Below, in pieces: positions 52,401-64,000 of a stretch of 64,000 nucleotides of DNA; positions within the stretch are counted from its first letter, which is position 1; every line of letters begins with the position of its first letter. The notes under the pieces were generated by a model that did no database searches, had not been told where the DNA came from, and was given only the letters and a program-made list of their open reading frames with translations. Source of the stretch: Vanilla planifolia. Lineage: Eukaryota > Streptophyta > Magnoliopsida > Asparagales > Orchidaceae. Made by a program: the position numbers and the translations under genes. The stretch is taken from assembly GCA_023846275.1 (NCBI GenBank), contig JAIUJO010000070.1, positions 1,562,501-1,626,500 of the forward strand, written 5' to 3'.

Positions 52401-55400
52401 GTGTTCTATCCAACAAAATTTGTTTAATCTCAATTGAACTTCATTTGGTAATATTACCAATTACCCAAAACTAAGTATGAATAATAATAAATATTTTTTT
52501 TAATATTATGTATATATATTTTAGAACTAAAATGTGTTAAACTAGAGCAATGTAGTACAATGAAACTAAAGTGATGTAAATGTCATACGAGAGAAGAATT
52601 ACAATCTTAAAGTAATAAATAAAATCGGAGTAAAAATTTTTAAAAATGAGATAAATTATACAAGTTTCATTCTAAGTTACTAAGGAGATGTATAGTAACA
52701 TCACTGATAATCTAATTTGGTATGAATTTAAGTTACTCATAAAACATGTTAAAATAATATGAAATAAAGTTTTTTAAAATATAGAAATAAAGTTATTTAA
52801 AATATAGAAATAAATATTTAATTTGATTGAGCTTATAAAGATGATTCCTTGAACATTTGTTTAATCTTAATTAGGACTAGTTTGGAACTACTTTGAATTA
52901 TTGAAGTAAAAAAGTTAAAAAATGAATAGTTGTTATTTTAATAATAAGTAAATATATATTAGAGCTAAAATGATACAACTTGAAACAATATTATATAACT
53001 AAATAAAAGTAATTGTAAAGTTCATAAGATAGTAGAATTTGTATTTCATAGTAATATAATAAAAAAAAGGCAAAGCAATTGATGAAATAAGAGAAATTAT
53101 TTGTGAAAGTTGTGCTCCAAGAGACTTATGACAACGAGCATAACATCCTTGATTAAAAAATTAGTTACGAATAAAAATGCATCATAAACTTTGGAATAAC
53201 TCTGGAAAATAAAATTTACAAAATATTTAAATAATCATTTCATTAGGTAGAGCTCATTGAACGAATAAAATAAATACAACAATTTGTGAAAGTAATTCAT
53301 CATAAGAATTAGTAAATTATTATTTTTATATGAATAGAATTTATTAAAGCATAAATGAGATAAAGTGAAATAATATAATATAGTCATGTGAAATTAATTT
53401 GAAGGTCACACAAGAGATAAATTGAAAAAACAAGATAAATTGTGTAAAAAGGCAACATTTGAGGATATTAAAATAATCGTGCATGACATCCTTCATCATC
53501 AAGTTAGTTGTTAATAGAAATGTGTCATAAATCATGCCAATAGTGCAATAAAATATTTAAAAATATAAAACTAAATGTTTAATTTGACAAAGCATAACGA
53601 TATATGTTCATTGACATTTGTTTCCTCTAAATAAAACTACATTTGTATTTATTGCAAATTATTAAAGAAAATAACCTTAAATAACAACAAAGATTTATTT
53701 TAATAGTAGGTAAATATATATTAAAACTAAAATGAGATTAACTAAAGCACTAAAATATGTCCAAATTAAAGAAAAGAAAAGGTCACATAAGAGGAGATTT
53801 AGAATTAAATAGTACTACAACAAAATCAAAGAGAATTATTTGACGAAATGTGATAAATTATATAAGAAAAATGTACTCCAAGTTAGGCAGGAAACTTACT
53901 ATGGTATCCTTGATCATAAAATATTAAAAATATAAAATTAAATAGTTATTTGGATTAAGAAAGTTGTTTAGAGTCCGATGATATTTGTCTCATCTACATC
54001 AAATATTTTTTGGAAATACTAAGATATACAAAGTAAATAATTATAAATAATAATAGTGTATTACTTTAGTAAAATATAAATATATTTTAAATAAAATGAG
54101 ATAAATTAAAGCAATTTAATAATAAAATTAAAGTGATCTAAAGGTTAGATGAGAAAAGAGCAATTGTTTAAAACAAATATAAATAACCAAAAGTTATGCT
54201 TTTTAATAAATGTTATACATTTTATGGGAAACTTGAATTCAATGATACTATGGTGATCAGGTTTAACATCCTTTTTTGTGAAATACATTATGATTTTAAA
54301 TGTCTCATAAAACAAACTAGATCTATAGAAAATAGTATTTAAAAAATGTAAAAATGAGTATTTAATGGGTAATGCCTATCGAGATGCTTCTAATGACATT
54401 TTTTCTTCACTATCAAACATCTTTTGGAACAATTATGAATTACATAATAAATAATGATAAATAATAATAAACAATAATAAATTTATTTTATATTAAATAA
54501 AAATATATTAAAGATGAACAAAGATCAACAAAACCGACATAATATAACAAAATTATAGCGATGTAAATGTCACATGAGAGAAGATTTAGAATAACATAAT
54601 AATATAACTATACAAAATGGAAAAATTTGAAGATATTAAATAAATTATATGCAAAAATTGCATTCAAAGATAATATGGGGATCAAGCATAATATCATTGA
54701 TAGTAAAATAAGGTACAAGTCCAAATGTCCTATAAAATGGCCAACATCCTATGAAATTATAAAACTAAAAAGAAATAATGAATATTATGTTAGGTAGATT
54801 TGATTAAGATGGTCTAAGATGTTCCCTATGATCTTCATTGAACCTTATCTTGAATTACTATGAATTATTATGTAAATAAGCTTAAATAGTCATTTATTAT
54901 TATTTTAGTACTAAGCAAACCTATTTTAAAACTAAAATGAGTTAAATTGAACTAATGTGATCTAACCAAAATAAAGGTCAAATAAGAAGGGAATAAGTGT
55001 TCATAGAAAACAAAAGAAATAAAAAAAATAATCTGTAGAAATATTATGAATTATATTTGAATTTTACATTAAAACATAATAAGCAAATTGTGTTAAATTC
55101 CTTATAAAATATTGTATCAATCAAAATTTCTCAAAAAGCATTTGAAAACCCTAGAAAACTTAATATTTCAAAAACAAAAGATAAATATTAAATTAGATTG
55201 GGCTCATTGTGATGGGTCTAGTGATGTTCATTTTGTATAACTCGAGCCCCATCTAAAATCAATATGACTCATAAAAATAAATGAGCATAAATAATGGCAA
55301 ATTATTACTTTATTATTAAGTTAATATATATTAAAGATGATATGTGATAGATTGATATATTATAATATAACCAAATCATAATGATTTAAAGGTCACACTA

Positions 55401-55937
55401 GAGGAGAACAATAATTCCATTATATAAAAAACATAAGATTAAGAAAAATTGAAGAAATTAGATAAAAGTTGTGTTTCAAAAAAAATGAGGATGTTGAGTG
55501 TAACCCCTCAATCATCAAATAATGTAAAAATCAAAATGATTCTTAAAGTATGCAAAAATATTATAAAATGTTTCTTGAAATATAGAAATAAATATTTAAT
55601 CAAGAGGAGTCTCATTTCAGGTCCTTGAACATGATCAAATATCTTTAAGAAAACTACAAGTTACTAATACTAAGAATAAATAATAAGAAGTTATTATTTT
55701 AATATTATGTAACTATATTTTAAAGCTAAAAAATGCGATGAACTATAATGAATATAATAGAACCAAATAGAAAATTTTGAAAAAGGCATAAAATATAAAA
55801 TAAGTTTGCATTTGAGGATACAAAAGACCTCATGTGTAACACTCTCGATTGTCAAACAATGTACGAATGAAAATTCTCAAAAAACATGTCAAATTCCTAT
55901 AAAATAAAATATTTGAAAACATAAAAAAAATATTTTA
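43091..55937 (+). repeat. Satellite array 3, forward
   Basis: Roughly 30 diverged monomers of the same satellite. The first complete start is GATAGGGCTCATCGAG near 43303. Other well-kept starts are near 47820 (ATAGAGCTCATCAAGAC), 49405 (GATAGAGCTTAATAGG) and 53249 (GTAGAGCTCATTGAACG). Several monomers are truncated, for example around 51,590-51,800 where the middle part (TTATTTTAATAATAAGTAAA) returns after only about 130 bp. A short stretch near 52,765-52,800 is doubled (TTTAAAATATAGAAATAAA). Open frames at 43425-43613, 45348-45626, 46811-46993, 50475-50720 and 53344-53535 are chance frames. The right end at 55,937 meets an inverted array directly. Confidence 0.88.
46425..46484. repeat. (AT)n microsatellite, about 29 units
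   Basis: An uninterrupted run of about 58 bp of alternating A and T inside a satellite monomer. It replaces or follows the monomer segment that normally reads GGTCACATGAGAGG. Tracts this pure and long are usually young and length-variable. Confidence 0.95.
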
Positions 55938-57597
55938 AGTGTCATCTTGTGTGACCTTTATATTGTGTTTATTTTCATATAATATTGCTTCAGTTTATTT
56001 TATTTTTTATTTAATATATATTTAATTGGTAATAAAATAATAAAATTTTATGATTTACTCCTATTTTTTTACTTGTAATAATTCCAAACAAATTCGAATC
56101 AAGAATAAAAAATGTTGTTTGACTCATTTCAATGAGCTTTATCTATTTGAACATTTTTTTATATTTTTAACTATAAATGTCTTTGGTTTTTAACATGTTT
56201 TATAGGACATTTCAATTCATTCCTAATTATATGATCAAGGATATTAGACTCACTCTCTTTATTGTTTTGGAATTCAACTTTTTCATATAGATCTCATTTC
56301 TTAAAATGTTCCACCTTGATTTACCTATGATATTATGTAACTCTAAATATCCCCTCACGTTTCTTCACTTTTATTTGGTTAAATTTCAATGCTTTAATTT
56401 ATCTAATATATTCTATAACAAATGTTTACTTTAATATTATATTAACTATTTTATATTATTTAAATTTATTTATCTTGTAATTAATAGTTAATTAGGATAG
56501 GGTCTGATTAAAATAAAACAAAGGTCATTGCACTCTTGTCATTGAGTTCAATCTTATTAAATATTTATTTTTATGTTTTTTAATATGTTAATTCTTAGGG
56601 TTTGTCACACTTTATTGGTCATTTTCTTTTGTACCTAATTTGAAGATCGATGATTGATGATGCAAGGCTTGATCTACCTTGTATCTTAGAACACAACTTT
56701 CTTGCAAGTTTTATCTCGTTCCTTAAAATTTTAGCTTTAACTTAGTTATATTTTTATGTAATTATAAATCTCCTCCCCCTTGACCTTAATATCACTTTTA
56801 TTTCGTTATTTAACTTTTCTTCAACCTATCTTCATTAAATTTTAAGATCTGTTAGCCCATTATTAAAGCAATAATTTATTATAATTTATGTCAATTTACT
56901 ATAGTGATTTTTTATAGTTCAAATTGAGGTTCAATTTAAATGAATCAAATTGTGTTGGACTCATCTCAATGATCATAATGTAATTAAATTTTATTTTTAT
57001 TTTTTAAAACATTTAAATAATTTGATGATTCGGGAAGTTATACAAGGTCTTCTTAGCATCAAAGAATTAGCTTCCTCAAAGCTTTATCTCATTTTTTAAA
57101 ATAATTTTTTTATTTTAAGACTATGTTACTCTAAATATCATCTTGTTTAACCTTTGAATATTTTTGAACTTGTTATATTATATTTCTTGAATTTATCTCA
57201 TTTTAGCTTCAACATATCCATATTTATTATTATAGTAATAATTTGTTTTATCAAAAGTGTATTAACATTTGTAATTCGTAGTAATTTTGATAAAGGTTTA
57301 ATCAAGCTCAAATAAGCATATTATTTTCTTTTATATTTTAAATAGAGGTTTAATGCACTTTATCCACATAATATATTTTTTAATATTTTTAAATATTAAA
57401 TTTTTTATTGTTGTAGCGCCATATATAAGACATTTTGAATTCTACCTAATTTTAAGATTGAGGATGTCATACTCGATCTTCTTAATGTCAGGGAATACAA
57501 CTTTGCCACACAATTTCCAACATTTTTAAAACCTTTTCATAATTTTTTAGCACATTATAATTTTGTTTACTTATCTAATTTATTAAATAAAAAGTGT
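55938..57597 (-). repeat. Satellite array, inverted block 2
   Basis: The satellite is read here on the minus strand, about four monomers. Inverted landmarks include CATCTTGTGTGACC near 55943 (complement of the GGTCACA block), GACTCATTTCAATGAGCTTT near 56122, ATGATCAAGGATATTAGACT near 56231 and CTTCTTAATGTCAGGG near 57478. The left junction with array 3 is direct, with no other DNA between. The right junction near 57,597 returns to forward orientation. Confidence 0.85.
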
Positions 57598-59640
57598 TCC
57601 AAATAACATTAAATATGGACAAAACCAAATTTTTTAGTCCTATCTCAATCTTTATTCAAACTCACAACTCTTTTAGAATTATTGAAATTAAAAAGTTAAA
57701 GACCATAAATAGCAAAAAAGATAATTACATTAATTTTTAGTAAATATGAAGTGTAGCTAAAATTTGATAAATAATGTAATGTAATATAACCAAATAAAAG
57801 AAAAAATTTAAGAAATAAAATAAATTATACGATAAAACTGCATTCGATGATAACAAGGAGATTGATTATGACACCCTTGGTAGGACGATTTGGTATAATC
57901 TAAATATCTAATAATGTACATAAAAATTCTAATAAATAAAATATTTTAAAAAATAAAATTAAATATCTAATTTCATTCAAAGAAAATATACATTAAAGTT
58001 AAAAGTTGACAAATTTAATCAACATAAAATAACCAAGTCAAATATATGTTAACGTTACTTTAGAGTAGGATTTGAATTGCATTATAGTATATCAAAATCA
58101 ATGCAAAAAAATTTAGGAAATGAGATATATTTTAAGGGAAAGTTACAGTCCAAGATACTAATATGATCGACGTTAACATCCTTGATCCTAAAATAAATTT
58201 TAATTACAGAAAACCAAATCAAAATGGCCCAACAAGTTTTTCTTTCACTCTATTAGTTTTCATTTTGTGTTACTAGAAATTACAAAATTACAAAAGCATA
58301 AATAATTGTAAAATATTATTTTAAATAATAAGTAAATATATATATTTTAAATCAAATGAGATAAAGTGAAGCATTATAATGTAATCAATTCAAAGAAAAG
58401 TATATGACACACGAGATTAGAATTAGATTACCATAATAATATAATTTAAATAGATAAACAAAAATAAATTACAAAAGAAAGATGTATTCCATGCTACTAT
58501 AGAGATAATGTGTAAAATCCTTAATCATAAAATAAGTTAGGAAATGAAACATTTAATAAAATAAGCAAAAATAAAAATCAAACATATCATTTGAAAATAT
58601 AAATTCAATATTTAATTAGATAGGGCTCGTCAAGATTAGTTAAACGACTTTATTTTTCTCTTAGTTAGACCTCATTTGCAATTACTATGAACTATCAAAG
58701 TAAATAATTACAAATAATAATAAACTATTATTTTATTGTTAAGTAAATATATATTAATGTTGAACTAAGTTTAGTTGAACAAAAGAAACAAAACAAAATC
58801 AATCTAATGTAAAGGTCATATGAGAGGTTATTAAGAATTACATAGTTATTTATCACAATCAATGTAAAAATATATAAAAAAGTGAAATACATTTTATGAG
58901 AAATTTGAAATCTTAAATACTAATTAGTTTGGGTGTATGTCATTGATCATCAAATTAAATATGAATCAAAATATCTCATAATGTACACCAAAATATTAAT
59001 ATATAAAATATTTACATATTTAATCAGATAGAGCTCATCATGATGAGTCCAGCTATGTTTGCTTTATGTCGATCAGGCATTGCTTGAAATTTTTGTTGAA
59101 CACCAATGTAAAAAGCATAAATAAAAATAAAATATTATGTCAAAATTAATTAAATATACATTAAAGAAAAAGTGAGATACATTGAAGCAATGAGATAGTT
59201 CTATATCAATGTGATACAAAGATCAAATTGGGGGAGATTTTTATTTATTACAAAGAACAACTTTTATAAAAATGAGTTAAATTTAATAGGAGAGCCACAC
59301 TTCATGATACAAAGGAGTTTTGAGTGTCACATCCTTGAACTCCAAATTAGCCAAAAATAAAAATATCATTTAAAGAATGTTAAATTTTGCATAAAGAAAT
59401 ATTTTATAATATACAATGAATATTTATTTTAAAATATCTCATTGAGATAAGTGTATCATATTTTTTTTATGTCTATCAAATCTTTTTTGGAATTGCTATT
59501 AACTATTAAAGTAATTAATAATTAATAATAATAAATTAAAATTTTAATATTAATTACCCATTATTAAAGCAAAAATGAGAAACATTTAAGCCATGTGAAG
59601 CAAGTAAAACAATGCATTATAATGAAATGAATATAATTAA
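57598..59640 (+). repeat. Satellite array 4, forward
   Basis: About five forward monomers between two inverted blocks. Starts are recognisable near 57,640 (degraded), 58,618 (GATAGGGCTCGTCAAG) and 59,029 (GATAGAGCTCATCATGATG). Other monomer blocks such as AAGGTCATATGAGAGG near 58813 and TTAAGTAAATATATATTAA near 58739 are clear. Confidence 0.85.
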
Positions 59641-62600
59641 ATATTCAATCTTATCTATTTAAATTGTTTTTCTTACATTTTTATATATTTTATGTGTTAC
59701 ATAAATTCAAACCTTATGTGATGATCTGAGAAGTTACACTTTATCTTTTTACAATCCTCAAATGCAATGTTCAATTACATTTGTCTTTTTTCTTCTAATT
59801 TATCACTTTGATTTGGTTTAATTACATTGCATCAATTTACTTATGGTTACTTTCTTTGGTCAATCAACATAATTCGAAACAACATCAAATTAAGGCAAAC
59901 CCTTTAGTGTTATGACTCATTTAAATTTCTATCTTATCTAATGATCAAGGACATTGCACTCAAACCCTTTAGTGTTATAAAACATTACTTTCACACACAA
60001 TTAATCCCTTTTAGTCTCATTTTTTTATTTGATTATATTACTGAGAAAATCTTGTTCTTTCTCATGTAATCCTTGGACCACTTTTCTTTATTTATATTAC
60101 ATTACTTCAATTTATCATATTGCAAGTTTAATAATTATTGATTAAATTTTAAAGTAATAATTTATTGTTATTTATGTTTATTTACTTTAAGAATTCATCA
60201 CAATTCTGAATGATGTCTAATCTAGATAAGACAAACTTTGTTGGGCTCATCTCAACAAGATCTATCTTTTAAATAAGCAATTTTGTATTTTCAAATTTTT
60301 ATTTCTTAAATATTCACAAGCATTACAAGGCATTTTTTTACCTGATTTGATGATCTTGAATTTTGCACTTCATCTACTTAGGATCTATGAATTAAATATT
60401 CCTATACAATTTATCCTTTATTTTCAAATATTTTTCTTTTATTTTATTATATTACTATGTAATTCTAAATCTCTTCTCATGTGACATTCACTTTAGTTTG
60501 TACTAGTAATGTTACATTGTTTTAATTAATTTTTTTTAATTTTCATTTATATTTACTTAATATGATCATAAGAATTTTTTATCATTTATATTTATTAAAC
60601 AATTTAATTATTAGTAATTTCTAATGACGTTTAGTCAAGATGAAACAAATATTGTTCATCTCATAGCGACCAACTCCATGGGTTTTGAATTTTTTTTAGA
60701 TTTCTTTTTGCACTTGAATTGAGAATTGAGATTATTATACTAGATATCCTTACTATCGTATAATACAACTATTTTGTATAGTATTTCTCATTTGTTAAAA
60801 TATGTTTTTTTCATATGGTTGTAGTGCTACGTGACTCTAATTGTCTTCTTAGTGAATATTACATCACTTTGATTATATTCAATGATGTTATTTTAGTTTC
60901 TATCATGTCATTTTTAATATATGCTCACATAATATTAAAATAATAATTTATACTTATTTATGCAAAATTACTTTCGCAATTCGTAGCTTTTCCAAATGTG
61001 GGCTGACTGAGATGAAATAAATGTTGTCATTTGACTCATCTTGAAAGGATTTATCAAATCTAATTTACATTTCTATATTTTTAAATATTTATTTTGAAGT
61101 AGTTTTGATGATTGATGCATCACAATTGCTTTCAATTTTGTTATAATACTATCCAACATTAATTCTCAGCACATGAAGACTTTAAGCCACTTTCATTTTG
61201 AAATTTTACATTGTAATAATTTGTATTATTTTAGTTTTAAAACATATTTACTTAATATTAAAAAAAATTATTTTGTTCCTATTTAATTTGGTAATTCATA
61301 GTATTTTGAATGAGGTCTAATTGATACAAAATCAACGTCATTGGATGAGTCTTACTGAGTTCTAATCAATTAAATATTTATTTATATGTTTTTTAAATAT
61401 TTTATATTCTTAAACATTATTTTACTTTATGATTTTGATTTTGCATTATTTGATGATAAAGGATGTTACGAATTATTTCTTAGTAACTTGGAATTCAACT
61501 TTCTTACAAGATTAATTTTAATTTTAAAATATTTTCGCTTAGAGTTTTTTATGTTATCTTATAACTCCATGTCTCCTCTCACATGACCTATAGAATGCCT
61601 TGATTTTGATATAATAATTTTCTTCAATTTATCTAATTTTGGCTTTAATATAAATTTAAAAAATAATGTAATAATAATTTATTATTAGTTGAGTTTGGAA
61701 TTTTTAGTATTCCAAATGAGGTGTAATTTATAGGAAAAATGTCAGTGGACTTATCTAATGGAGCTTTATAATATTAAATATCCATTATTATGTTTAAAAA
61801 TTTTTTATATGGATAATTGTTTTGTTTACTTTATGAGATATTATTATTTATACGTGATTTTATAATGTAGGATGTGACACTCAATACTTTTAGTATCCTG
61901 GAAAGTAATGTTCCCAGAAAATTTACTGTAAAAGTTCAAAATTTGTGCTCTGATTCGATTATATTACTATGAATTCTAACTTTTTTCTTTTGAGATTTTT
62001 TCTTTATTTTAATCTTTTTACTTAACTTTTATTCAATTCATTACTAATTTTTTGTATATTTATTTAATAGAAAGATAATGATTTATTAGAATTTTTCTCC
62101 ATTATTTTATTAATTCATAATAATTCCAATTAATGCTCACTAAAGTCAATGTCGTACGACTATTCTGAATGAGCTCTATGCAATTAAATATTTTTTTATA
62201 TTTTTAAATGTTATGTTTCTAAGTATTTAGCACATAGTGTGAGAAAAATTGAATCACGCATGATCTTTTGATTGAAGATTTCGAACATGATCTTCTTACT
62301 CTCTTGAATTCCATGTACGATATAAAACAAGCCTTACTTCCTCAAATGTTTTGCCTAAATTTGTTTTATTAATTTGAGATTCCAATTCTACACACATGAC
62401 ACCTTTTCATAATTTTTTCCGTATATTATATCCCTTCAATTTATCTTATTTTAACATTATTATTTGTTTATATAAAAAATTAATAATTTATTATTGTCTA
62501 TTCTTATTTACTTCAAAACTTTATTGTCCTTCTAAAAGAGTGTTGATTAAGATTAAAAAGGTGTCTTGGACTTGTCTCGACAAGCTCTACTTAACTAAAT

Positions 62601-64000
62601 TTTTTATTTTTTATATTTTTAGATATTCTATTTAACTAGGGTTTTATCATACTTTATCAAGAATTTTGATTCAAAACAGATTTAATAATCATAGAAGTTG
62701 CACTCGATTTCCTTGGTATCTTCGATTACAAAATTTTGATTTAATTTATATCATTTATTGAAGTTTTTATTCATTTAGTTAAATTACTGTGAATGTTTAA
62801 TTCTCCTCTTATGTGACCTTTAATTATATGTTGTTATATTGCATTCCTTGAACTTATCTAACTTTAGCTTTCACAAATATTTACTTTAAATTAAAAATGT
62901 TAATTTTTATTATATATTCTTATTTACAATGGTAATTTGTAGTAATTTCTAATAAGTATTAAAAAAATTATTATTTAATAAAATTTACTTTTTTAATTAA
63001 AATTATTCCCAAACAAGGTCTAAGCGAGAGGAAAAAATTGTCATTAAATGCATTCTAACGAGATTTATCTAATTAAATATTCACTACTATATTTTTTTTT
63101 AAATATCTTACCTTTTTATTTTTAGCATCTTTTAAAAGTTATATTGATTTGTAGCTTATTTTATGATAGTTGATAGTATAGTTAATCTACTTTGCACCTT
63201 TGAGTGCAATTTTCTCGTATATTTAACCTCATTTTTAAATGTTTTTCTTGATTTGATTATTTATAAGAATTCTCATTTTGTCCTCAAAATGCCTTTACAT
63301 TGTTTTATTTTAGTAAATTACAATTATCTAAATTATTCTAATTTTAACGTAAGTATATATTTGTATATTATTAAAATAAATATTTAACATTATGTAATCT
63401 TACTTACTTCATTGTTCGTAGTATTTAAAAATGGTGTTCGATTGATGTTAAAAAAGTATCTATTCACTCATCCTAATGAGCTTAATATAATTAAATTTTC
63501 ATTTTTTTAGGTTTAACTATTTTTGCTATGGTTTTTTTATTCTTAATAAGAGATTTTGACTTACTCATGATTTTATTATTTTTGTCATTACACTTGATCT
63601 CTTTAACATTTCATAATTAAACTTTCTCCTGAACTTTGATTAGATTTTTAAAAATGTTTTGCTTTCTTTTTGTTATATTACTAATGCTAATTCTCCCCTC
63701 ATAGACCATTACATCACTTTCAATTGGCGATATTGTACTACTTTAATTTATCTTATATTAGTCTTAATACATGTTTACTTGATGTTAAAATAAGAATTTA
63801 TTATTATTTTTCGTATTTTTTTATTAGTTATAATTCTAATGAAAGTCTAAATAAAAAATAAATATAATTGCACTCATCTTTAAGAGCTTTATCAAATTAA
63901 GTATTTATTTTGTTTTTTTTAAATATTATTTTTTCCAAAAAATTAGTACATTTTAGGACACGTTTCAATCCTTTCCTAATTTTGACTATTTAGTATCTTA
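59641..64000 (-). repeat. Satellite array, inverted block 3 (runs off window)
   Basis: About ten monomers on the minus strand to the end of the window. Inverted starts are near 60,240 (GGGCTCATCTCAACAAG), 61,040 (GACTCATCTTGAAAGG), 61,750 (GGACTTATCTAATGGAGC), 62,570 (CTTGTCTCGACAAGCTC) and 63,880 (CACTCATCTTTAAGAGC). TCTCCTCTCACATGACC near 61571 is the complement of the conserved GGTCACATGAGAGGAGA block. Open frames at 61386-61586, 62396-62635 and 63163-63387 are chance frames. Confidence 0.87.

Overview
This 64-kb window is a gene desert made almost entirely of repeats in very AT-rich DNA. I find no intact protein-coding gene and no rRNA, tRNA or CRISPR array. The only recognisable protein homology is one decayed L1-type LINE (about 17,100-19,430). 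Its reverse-transcriptase motifs (GFIKGRQIID, a YVDD box, an SGAKINHQK segment) most resemble LINEs of land plants. I therefore read the window as heterochromatin, perhaps pericentromeric, of a plant with a large repeat-rich genome. The organism call is inference from that one element.

Layout: (1) 1-4,630, a degenerate TG-rich block that also continues off the left edge. (2) 4,631-17,045, a diverged satellite with a monomer of about 415 bp, forward orientation; in this array I can follow a seven-monomer higher-order repeat of about 2.5 kb. (3) 17,046-20,464, the LINE fossil and about 1 kb of unassigned sequence. (4) 20,465-22,440, the same satellite inverted. (5) 22,441-23,846, unassigned. 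(6) 23,847-33,990, satellite forward. (7) 33,991-43,090, a different block where pyrimidine-rich (CT) and AT-rich segments alternate, including a direct tandem duplication with a period of about 1,032 bp. (8) 43,091-55,937 satellite forward, 55,938-57,597 inverted, 57,598-59,640 forward, 59,641-64,000 inverted and running off the right edge.

The monomer reads, in short forward pieces: ATATTTAATTAGATAGAGCT, then CATCGAGATGAGTCCAACAA, then TTTCATCTCGATTGAACCTC, ATTTGGAATTACTATGAATT, ATTATTTTAATATTAAGTAA, GAGATAAATTGAAGCAATGT, AATATAACCAAATCAAAGTG, GGTCACATGAGAGGAGATTT, AGAGTTACATAGTAATATAA, AAATGAGATAAATTATATAA, GTTGCATTCCAAGATACTAA, GGAGATTGAGTGTAACATCC, TCATAAAGCATGCCAAAACC, CTAGAAAATAAAATATTTAA. 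This consensus was made by eye; monomers differ substantially from each other, so the family is old. Boundaries of arrays and monomers are by eye and good to about 10-30 bp.

Nothing here works together as a gene system. The interest is structural: the higher-order repeat, a conserved stem-loop in the monomer, repeated orientation flips, and three kinds of long compositionally biased DNA (TG, CT, AT) sharing one locus. I did not find a convincing new functional system.
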